Source: Prevotellaceae bacterium UBA2757
Lineage (GTDB): Bacteria > Bacteroidota > Bacteroidia > Bacteroidales > Bacteroidaceae
DNA: 7,549 nucleotides
Assembly: GCA_002353215.1 (NCBI GenBank)
Contig: DEJD01000002.1
Coordinates: 1 to 7,549 of the forward strand
Direction of reading: 5' to 3'
Shown: positions 1 to 5,197 of the stretch, in pieces
Numbering within the stretch: position 1 is the stretch's first letter
Layout of the letters: the number at the start of each line of letters is the position of its first letter
Made by a program: the position numbers and the translations under genes
Notes under the pieces: model-generated
Told to the model about the DNA's origin: nothing
Seen by the model: the letters and a program-made list of their open reading frames with translations, nothing else
Database searches by the model: none

Positions 1-122
1 TTTTTTATGATTTGTTGAATATAAATATTATTCCCCGTCTTGAAACCAATAAAAAAAGAAAAAACAAATACACATTATTATATATATATATAAAAGAACA
101 GGAATCTCAGGGGATGTTCATC
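1..122. other. AT-rich non-coding flank with a TA-dinucleotide run
   Basis: This stretch lies downstream of the channel gene, which reads leftward into it. It is very AT-rich and includes an uninterrupted TA run at about 77-92, plus A- and T-rich tracts. A small palindrome (GGATG-TT-CATCC, 112-123) abuts the channel stop codon, but its 2-nt centre is too tight for a stable hairpin and no U-tract follows it. No convincing terminator, promoter or gene is seen here. Confidence 0.5.
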
Positions 123-944
123 CTATAGACGTTCTCCACAGTGCTTGCAATAATTGGCATCAAGGTCTGTTTTTTCATTGCAACGCGGACAACGACCATT
201 AACACCCTTCTTGTTAGTTTCATTAATCATCGTGGCACTCACAATACCAGTTGGCACAGCAATGATGGTGTAACCGAGAATCATTACAAGTCCGGAAAGC
301 AGGCGTCCGATTCCAGTAACAGGTGTAATGTCACCATACCCCACAGTAGTAAGCGTGACTATTGCCCAGTATATGCTTGAAGGAATATCAGTAAACTGAG
401 TGTTCGGCAACTGACCTTCAATCATATACATAATTGTGCCGATTATGGTAACGAGCACAATGACAAAGAGGAAATAAACCAGAATTTTGTTAAAACTGCG
501 TTTGATACTTTCCATCAGGAGGTAGCCTTCGTTTATGAAGACAAAGAGTTTCAATACACGGAAAATACGAATAAGACGGAAAGTACGCAAGATGAACATA
601 TACTTTGCCGAAGGCAGCAGAAAACCAAGATAAAGTGGCAGAGTAGCAAGAAGGTCAACAATTCCGAAGAAACTCAAAACATAATCTTTCTTCACTGGAG
701 AACAATAGACGCGAAGAATATATTCAATCGTGAAAAATCCCGTAAGGGTATATTCCATTACTGTCAGCACATCCTTATAAACACCTGCTACACGAGGCAT
801 GCTTTCAATGAACGCGACGATAAGACTAAGCACTATGGCAATCATTACGGCCAGGTCAAATCCACGAGACGGAGCATCATCCGACTCGAATATAATATGC
901 CACAAACGTGGCTTGTCTTTCAACAAAGCAATTAACTTTTTCAT
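123..944 (-). CDS. Voltage-gated-type potassium channel (ion transport family) with C-terminal zinc ribbon
   Basis: Six-transmembrane K+ channel subunit of 273 aa, expected to form a tetrameric pore in the inner membrane. Hydrophobic segments fit S1 (about 29-48), S2 (63-80), S3 (88-108), S4 (113-135), S5 (153-176) and S6 (214-240). The pore loop carries the K+ selectivity filter TVGYGD at 200-205. S4 has basic residues at every third position (R120, R123, R126, R129, K132), as in a voltage sensor. The cytoplasmic tail ends in a four-cysteine zinc ribbon (C252-x2-C255 and C266-x2-C269). The ATG at 944 is chosen because the basic N-terminus and the W-x-IIFE-x-D stretch before S1 are usual for this family, and a good promoter lies just upstream. 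It is divergent from the M61 peptidase gene. K+ selectivity is read from the filter; what gates the channel and what the zinc ribbon does are unknown. Confidence 0.93.
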   Translation of the reverse strand: MKKLIALLKDKPRLWHIIFESDDAPSRGFDLAVMIAIVLSLIVAFIESMPRVAGVYKDVLTVMEYTLTGFFTIEYILRVYCSPVKKDYVLSFFGIVDLLATLPLYLGFLLPSAKYMFILRTFRLIRIFRVLKLFVFINEGYLLMESIKRSFNKILVYFLFVIVLVTIIGTIMYMIEGQLPNTQFTDIPSSIYWAIVTLTTVGYGDITPVTGIGRLLSGLVMILGYTIIAVPTGIVSATMINETNKKGVNGRCPRCNEKTDLDANYCKHCGERL

Positions 945-963
945 AGCAAATGCATTTATGCAG

Positions 964-995
964 CAAAAATAGAGATTATTCCGTAAATAATGAAA
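964..995 (-). promoter_or_regulatory. Promoter of the channel gene (Bacteroidota type)
   Basis: Read on the minus strand: TTTC (992-995) as a 3-of-4 match to the -33 TTTG element, a 20-nt spacer, then TATTTTTG (964-971), a perfect TAnnTTTG -7 box. Transcription would start near 957-960, leaving a leader of roughly 15 nt before the ATG at 944. The leader contains the palindrome AAATGCATTT (948-957). Confidence 0.7.
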
Positions 996-1019
996 CAGGT
1001 AAATGCAAAATAATCTTGA

Positions 1020-1054
1020 CTTGTAGGTATTTTTCTACATTTTTACTACCTTTG
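1020..1054 (+). promoter_or_regulatory. Probable promoter of the M61 peptidase gene
   Basis: TACCTTTG at 1047-1054 is a perfect match to the Bacteroidota -7 consensus TAnnTTTG, 22 nt before the ATG. The -33 element is poor: the nearest candidate, CTTG at 1020-1023, sits 23 nt away rather than 19-21. An inverted repeat TGTAG-N8-CTACA (1022-1039) fills the spacer. The missing -33 element could mean an activator is needed, or simply a weak promoter. Confidence 0.55.
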
Positions 1055-1076
1055 CAAAACAAAATAAATAAAAAAC

Positions 1077-2600
1077 ATGAAGAAAACACTCTTTTTTATG
1101 GCTGCTATGATGACAGCAGTTACATCATCTGCAAAAATGAGCTACACTGTGGAAATAGACACAGTAGGCAAGTATCTGAACGTAAATCTACAGTATGTTG
1201 CAGCAGAAAAAGGGCAACGGAAAGTGGAACTACAGATGCCTATCTGGGCACCAGGATACTACGATGTCATCAATTATCCGAAATACGTTACTGACTTCAA
1301 AGCTACAAAAACAAACGGAACAGCACTAACTTGGAGTAAGTTCCGCAAAAGCACTTGGATTGTAGATATGGCTGGCGCAGATACAATTCTTGTAAGTTAT
1401 CGCACCTATGCCAACGTAATGGATGTAGCAGACAGTCGCATCCGACCTGAAGGAGCTTTTATTGCAGGAAACGGAACATTCATGTACGAACAGGGACACA
1501 AGTATGAACCCATAGAGGTCAGCTACATCATACCAGACAATTGGAAACATGTAAGCACAGGACTGAAAGCCGAGAAAGGAACAAAATGCAAATTCGTCGT
1601 TCCTGACTTCGACATACTTTACGACTCCCCTATTCTCTTTGGCAACCATTTCGTGGAGAAATTTACACATAACGGACATGAATACGAGTTCGCATTCGAC
1701 CCAGGTGATGACTATGAAGGTTCTGCATTCAAGAATGACTTCATAGCAATGGTAGATGCTGCAACAGAAATAATGAAAGACATTCCGTACGACAACTACT
1801 GCATCATTAACATGGAGGGCATAGGTGGCGGACTCGAACATCTGAATTCCCAGGCTGACTATAGTAGCGGACGATTTACGACAAAAAGCCGTGCAGATTA
1901 CATTCGCGAACTCGATTTCATTGCTCACGAATATTTTCATCTGTATAATGTAAAACGCATCCGACCAATAGAACTCGGTCCGTTCGACTACTCTCAGGAA
2001 GCATTCACCCCACTCCTGTGGTTTAGCGAAGGCTTCACAAGCTACTATTCAGCACAGATGCTGCGACGCGGAAAAATCATCACAGCCGAAGAACTGCTTG
2101 GCATTTACTCAAGGTATATACACGACATCGAGATATATGAAGGACATAAGCATATGACTCTGCGTCAGAGTAGTTACGACATTTGGCTCGACTTCCTTGG
2201 CGACAAGGGAAACCACCGCGATGTAGCTTTCTCGTACTACAACAAGGGTTCGTACATGGGACTTCTCTTCGATGCAAAGATAAGAACAACAACTAAGGGT
2301 GAGCGTTCGCTCGACGACTTCATGCGTTTACTATATAACCGCTATTACAAAGATCTGCAGCGCGGATTCACAGAGGAGGAATTCTGGCAGGCTCTTCAGG
2401 AAACAATGGGAACGAGCCAAGAGGCTACCGATGCCACTGCCCTGCTACGCAGATATGTGGATACGACAGACGACATCGACTACGACGCTCTGCTCAACCC
2501 AGTCGGAATTGTGCTTAACCACGAAACATGGCAGCTGTCGCTTATAGAAAAGCCGTCAAAGCAAGTAGCCAAGATGCGCAAAGCTCTCATTGGAGAATAA
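1077..2600 (+). CDS. Secreted M61-family metallopeptidase (glycyl aminopeptidase family), no PDZ domain
   Basis: Zinc metallopeptidase of 507 aa. The first ~19 residues look like a Sec signal peptide (KK, hydrophobic core, SSA-K cleavage site) without a lipobox, so a periplasmic or exported location is likely. An N-terminal beta domain of the M61_N type follows (APGYYDV and IRPEGAF regions). The catalytic part contains GGLEHLNS, then HEYFH at 284-288 (zinc ligands H284 and H288, catalytic E285), NVKRIRP, and WFSEGFT with E318 as probable third ligand. These blocks match M61 closely. Many M61 enzymes run to about 600 aa and end in a PDZ domain; this one stops soon after the catalytic helices. 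The ATG at 1077 is chosen because it yields the signal peptide and follows an A-rich leader. M61 enzymes remove N-terminal residues, with Gly/Ala preference in characterised members; the substrate here is unknown. It is divergent to the channel gene, and a tRNA follows on the same strand 58 bp downstream. Confidence 0.93.
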   Translation: MKKTLFFMAAMMTAVTSSAKMSYTVEIDTVGKYLNVNLQYVAAEKGQRKVELQMPIWAPGYYDVINYPKYVTDFKATKTNGTALTWSKFRKSTWIVDMAGADTILVSYRTYANVMDVADSRIRPEGAFIAGNGTFMYEQGHKYEPIEVSYIIPDNWKHVSTGLKAEKGTKCKFVVPDFDILYDSPILFGNHFVEKFTHNGHEYEFAFDPGDDYEGSAFKNDFIAMVDAATEIMKDIPYDNYCIINMEGIGGGLEHLNSQADYSSGRFTTKSRADYIRELDFIAHEYFHLYNVKRIRPIELGPFDYSQEAFTPLLWFSEGFTSYYSAQMLRRGKIITAEELLGIYSRYIHDIEIYEGHKHMTLRQSSYDIWLDFLGDKGNHRDVAFSYYNKGSYMGLLFDAKIRTTTKGERSLDDFMRLLYNRYYKDLQRGFTEEEFWQALQETMGTSQEATDATALLRRYVDTTDDIDYDALLNPVGIVLNHETWQLSLIEKPSKQVAKMRKALIGE

Positions 2601-2615
2601 AAACAAGAGATAAAA

Positions 2616-2647
2616 TTTGCTTATTAACGTAATTAGTCATACCTTTG
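2616..2647 (+). promoter_or_regulatory. Promoter of tRNA-Leu
   Basis: TTTG at 2616-2619, a 20-nt spacer, and TACCTTTG at 2640-2647 give an essentially perfect sigma-ABfr-type promoter. Transcription would begin around 2652-2655, a few bases before the mature tRNA 5' end at 2659. It lies in the short gap after the M61 stop codon, so the tRNA need not depend on read-through from the peptidase gene. Confidence 0.85.
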
Positions 2648-2658
2648 CACCCGCTTTT

Positions 2659-2740
2659 GCCCCGGTGGCGGAATTGGTAGACGCGTTGGTCTCAAACACC
2701 AATATCGCAAGATGTGCCGGTTCGAGCCCGGCCCGGGGTA
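2659..2740 (+). tRNA. tRNA-Leu (anticodon CAA)
   Basis: An 82-nt class II tRNA folds cleanly by eye. The acceptor stem is GCCCCGG (2659-2665) with CCGGGGT (2733-2739), including a terminal G-U pair; A2740 is the discriminator. The D-arm holds the GGTAGA block. The anticodon stem is TTGGT (2686-2690) with ACCAA (2698-2702) around the loop CTCAAAC, giving anticodon CAA at 2693-2695, which reads UUG. The long variable arm (ATC-GCAA-GAT, 2704-2713) is expected for leucine. The T-arm is GCCGG-TTCGAGC-CCGGC (2716-2732). CCA is not encoded; CTT follows the discriminator. Confidence 0.97.
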
Positions 2741-2747
2741 CTTAGAA

Positions 2748-2788
2748 AAGAGTGGAGAAGTCCGATGACTTCCCCACTCTTCCTTTTT
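2748..2788 (+). terminator. Intrinsic terminator after tRNA-Leu, probably bidirectional
   Basis: A 15-position stem (2748-2762 with 2767-2781) closes a 4-nt loop (CGAT) and is followed by CCTTTTT (2782-2788), a good U-tract for plus-strand transcripts. Only 2756/2773 (A-C) is unpaired in plus-strand RNA. In minus-strand RNA the same position becomes a G-U pair, so the stem is complete, followed by a shorter CTTTTC tract. The element sits between the convergent tRNA and rhamnogalacturonan lyase genes and can plausibly end both transcripts. The M61 transcript may also end here, as no terminator is seen between 2601 and 2658. Confidence 0.85.
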
Positions 2789-2826
2789 ACTAATCTTTCT
2801 TTTACAAATAAAAACTAACTATATAT

Positions 2827-5070
2827 TTATTTCACAATAATTTTCTTCCCATTCTTAATATAGATGCCTGGGGCTGTTGGGTTCTCCACCAAACGACCAC
2901 TAAGGTCATATACCTTATCATCACCATCTGCATTCTGTTTATTCCCATCAACTGTCACATCTTGAATTTCTGTAACAAGAGGTACTTCATTGAAGTCCAT
3001 ACCTGTTCCCAGGAAATAGCTTCCTATATGATTAGGCTGGTTATAACCCACTTGCTGGTGAATAGTTTGCATATAATAGTTGTGATCACTCATCAGATAT
3101 GGTAACATATAATCACTCGGATACCAAGTAGAGAATATCTTAATGTCAGCCAACTTTGTCAGGTCTGGTACAATAACTTCTTCGCGCCAGTCACCCAAAA
3201 AGTCACCATACCAACCAGGATTAGACTTCGTGGTATTATTGAACGACTCATTATAGCGATACATTGTGAATGTACGCCCATTAGATGGACTGTCGATTAT
3301 ATTCTCGTTGATAAGCTGACGAGACAACGAACCGTCAAACCAAATAGCCATATTGCATGATGACGGTTTGTAACCGAGATCTTTCTCGCCTGTCTGTGAA
3401 AAGGCGTTAGAGCCATAATACCAGAACTCACATCCAGGAGAACTCGGATCAATATCAGACACAAGACAACGCCCCATATCATTATCAGAACTACCATCTT
3501 TCTTCCATATTACCTTACCATCCTTGGCGTCGTGAAGAGCAACCATAGTCTTGCCACTCTCAAGACAATGATAAACTTGCATACCTTCGCGGTCAGTAAG
3601 GAACTTGCCTACATGGTTTGCATCACCATGCCCCAGACCAGTGGTCCAAAGTCCCGTCCCATCATTATCAAAAGCACACGAACCATACATCACCTCATCC
3701 TTCCCGTCTCCATCAAGGTCTGTTACATTGAAAGCATGATTACCCTGTCCGGCATAGGCACTATTAAGTTTTCCGTCTTTATTCTTATCTTTTCCACCCG
3801 ATTCACTTGTATCAAACTTCCACATACGAGTGAGTGAGCACTCAAGTCCTTTCGCCTCATCTGGAGTACGGCTAAACTCCCAACTCTCGACTACAATACG
3901 ACCATAAACACCTCGTCCAAGGAAAACCTGCATTCCTTCACCTGTAAATGATGCTACTCCAAGACGAAGAGAATTAGCACGTTTCCAATAGTTGTCTCCC
4001 CATGATTCGCTATTTGCCTTATAGTTCGCCACCCATTGCGCAGGAGTCTGACCCTCTGGACCACGAGCTATAAAATTGTTTCTGGCCAGTTCTTTTCCAG
4101 TTTTTCCATCTACAACAGAGAAAAACTCAGGACCACCATATCCATTATTACTATCACCTGTGTAGTGTCCAGGCCAACGATCACGATAGTCAGTAACCCC
4201 ATCACCATCAGTATCACCAATTTCTGTACCATCTCCAAAAACAGTTCCTTCGCCTGTCTTTGTTACAAATTCACAAATTCCATCGCCATCAAGGTCAGCA
4301 ACTGCAAAGTTAGAACTGTTTCCGAGTATGATGTTAGGTCCCGACATTACGCGCCACAGCAAAGTACCATCCATCTTGTAGGCATCCCAAACAACAGTAT
4401 GACGTGCTCGTCTGTCTGATGAACCGGCACCTGTTCCGTCACTGACACATTCACCATTATCATTATAAACTGAGAGCAATCGCTTTACCACAACTTCCAT
4501 TTCGCCATCACCGTCAAGGTCACCCACGCTGCAGTCGTTAGCCTGATACTTAATGTATTTTGTCTGAGAGCATACGTCTTCTGTCGATTTCAAAGGAATA
4601 GACAGATACGGCAGTTTATCAGAATAAAGTCTGGAATCAATAACCACAGAATCCAAAGCTACCGCCTTCAAGATTGCACGCTTATCTCCAGTAATAGACG
4701 TGGGAGCTTTATCTAAGCCTAACTGTGTATAAAAATCCTCGCTTAGAAGATAATATACTGTTGTAGCCGATGGCACCGCACTTAATTGGTAGTTGGTAGC
4801 ATTAATAGCCTTAGAGCCTTCACGCATAATGTAAGTAGCGTTAATTCCACTCTTATAGAGATAGAATTTAGTATCCCAGTTATCTGTTGGCAGCATTCGC
4901 CAGGAAAGTAGCAACTTGCCGGTATGAGTCTTATAATCACCAAGTGATGCATCACCTTTATTCATAATTGATGCCCACATCTTGCGCTCCCCTTTAGTAG
5001 ATGCAGTAATACCGGTAGAAACTAAAAGTCCGGCAAGAACAAAAAGAATAAAACGTACTTTTGCTTTCAT
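2827..5070 (-). CDS. Secreted rhamnogalacturonan lyase, polysaccharide lyase family 11 (YesW-like)
   Basis: Enzyme of 747 aa expected to cleave the rhamnose-galacturonate backbone of pectic rhamnogalacturonan I by beta-elimination. A signal peptide spans about 1-24. The N-terminal module contains LLSWRML (54-60). The beta-propeller body carries Ca2+-binding-type DLDGDG loops at 184-189, 259-264 and 451-456, plus DTDGDG at 286-291. PL11 landmarks follow: GPEFFSVVDGKTGK (313-326), SWGDNYWKR (356-364), GQGNHAFNVTDLDGDG (441-456), TGLGHGDANHVG (477-488), GDWREEV (626-632) and YNQPNHIGSY (676-685). The last ~30 residues (DLSGR ... GIYIKNGKKIIVK) resemble a short type-A T9SS sorting signal, implying outer-membrane translocation and surface or extracellular location. 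The ATG at 5070 gives the signal peptide and lies 30 bp from the -7 box. The sensor-regulator gene lies directly upstream on the same strand. Family assignment is firm; exo/endo mode cannot be read from the sequence. Confidence 0.95.
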   Translation of the reverse strand: MKAKVRFILFVLAGLLVSTGITASTKGERKMWASIMNKGDASLGDYKTHTGKLLLSWRMLPTDNWDTKFYLYKSGINATYIMREGSKAINATNYQLSAVPSATTVYYLLSEDFYTQLGLDKAPTSITGDKRAILKAVALDSVVIDSRLYSDKLPYLSIPLKSTEDVCSQTKYIKYQANDCSVGDLDGDGEMEVVVKRLLSVYNDNGECVSDGTGAGSSDRRARHTVVWDAYKMDGTLLWRVMSGPNIILGNSSNFAVADLDGDGICEFVTKTGEGTVFGDGTEIGDTDGDGVTDYRDRWPGHYTGDSNNGYGGPEFFSVVDGKTGKELARNNFIARGPEGQTPAQWVANYKANSESWGDNYWKRANSLRLGVASFTGEGMQVFLGRGVYGRIVVESWEFSRTPDEAKGLECSLTRMWKFDTSESGGKDKNKDGKLNSAYAGQGNHAFNVTDLDGDGKDEVMYGSCAFDNDGTGLWTTGLGHGDANHVGKFLTDREGMQVYHCLESGKTMVALHDAKDGKVIWKKDGSSDNDMGRCLVSDIDPSSPGCEFWYYGSNAFSQTGEKDLGYKPSSCNMAIWFDGSLSRQLINENIIDSPSNGRTFTMYRYNESFNNTTKSNPGWYGDFLGDWREEVIVPDLTKLADIKIFSTWYPSDYMLPYLMSDHNYYMQTIHQQVGYNQPNHIGSYFLGTGMDFNEVPLVTEIQDVTVDGNKQNADGDDKVYDLSGRLVENPTAPGIYIKNGKKIIVK

Positions 5071-5099
5071 AATATCGATTTTTTAGTTTTTTTCTGATG

Positions 5100-5130
5100 C
5101 AAAGATATTACGTTTTATACAATAGAAAAG
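5100..5130 (-). promoter_or_regulatory. Probable promoter of the rhamnogalacturonan lyase gene
   Basis: On the minus strand TATCTTTG (5100-5107) is a perfect Bacteroidota -7 box 30 bp before the ATG. The -33 region is only a partial match (CTTT at 5127-5130, 19-nt spacer, or TTTT one base closer). The leader is short and A-rich (AAAAAAACTAAAAAA). The weak -33 element agrees with activator-dependent transcription, but that is inference. Confidence 0.6.
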
Positions 5131-5136
5131 TCAGAA

Positions 5137-5156
5137 TTCGTACCAAAAGACACGAA
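5137..5156. promoter_or_regulatory. Inverted repeat upstream of the lyase promoter, candidate operator
   Basis: TTCGT (5137-5141) and ACGAA (5152-5156) form a 5-bp inverted repeat with a 10-bp spacer, so arm centres are 15 bp apart. It ends 6 bp upstream of the -33 region of the lyase promoter, centred about 50 bp before the likely transcription start, where an activator could bind. AraC proteins usually prefer direct repeats and a 5-bp arm can arise by chance, so this is only a candidate. Confidence 0.25.
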
Positions 5157-5197
5157 AAAATGTAACAATATTATATTAATAAGATTTCAGAAGAGTG

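Noticed and set aside
77..92. TA-dinucleotide run as a phase-variation repeat
   Set aside because: It lies downstream of the channel stop codon, not in a promoter or coding frame of any visible gene, so a change in length has no evident consequence here.
112..123. GGATG-TT-CATCC palindrome as terminator of the channel gene
   Set aside because: The 2-nt centre cannot form a hairpin loop without opening the stem, and no U-tract follows on the minus strand.
1326..1940. 204-aa open frame on the minus strand inside the M61 gene
   Set aside because: It lies entirely antisense to a gene with strong family motifs, has no recognisable domain and no promoter of its own; it is a shadow of codon use.
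2659..2740. tRNA-Leu as an integration site for a mobile element carrying the lyase-regulator pair
   Set aside because: No repeat of the tRNA 3' end, integrase or other mobility gene is visible, and base composition does not change obviously across the tRNA. The far end of any island would be outside the window.
5157..5197. Terminator of the sensor-regulator gene
   Set aside because: There is a T-run on the minus strand (5155-5160) but the AT-rich sequence before it offers no convincing GC-containing stem, so read-through into the lyase gene remains possible.
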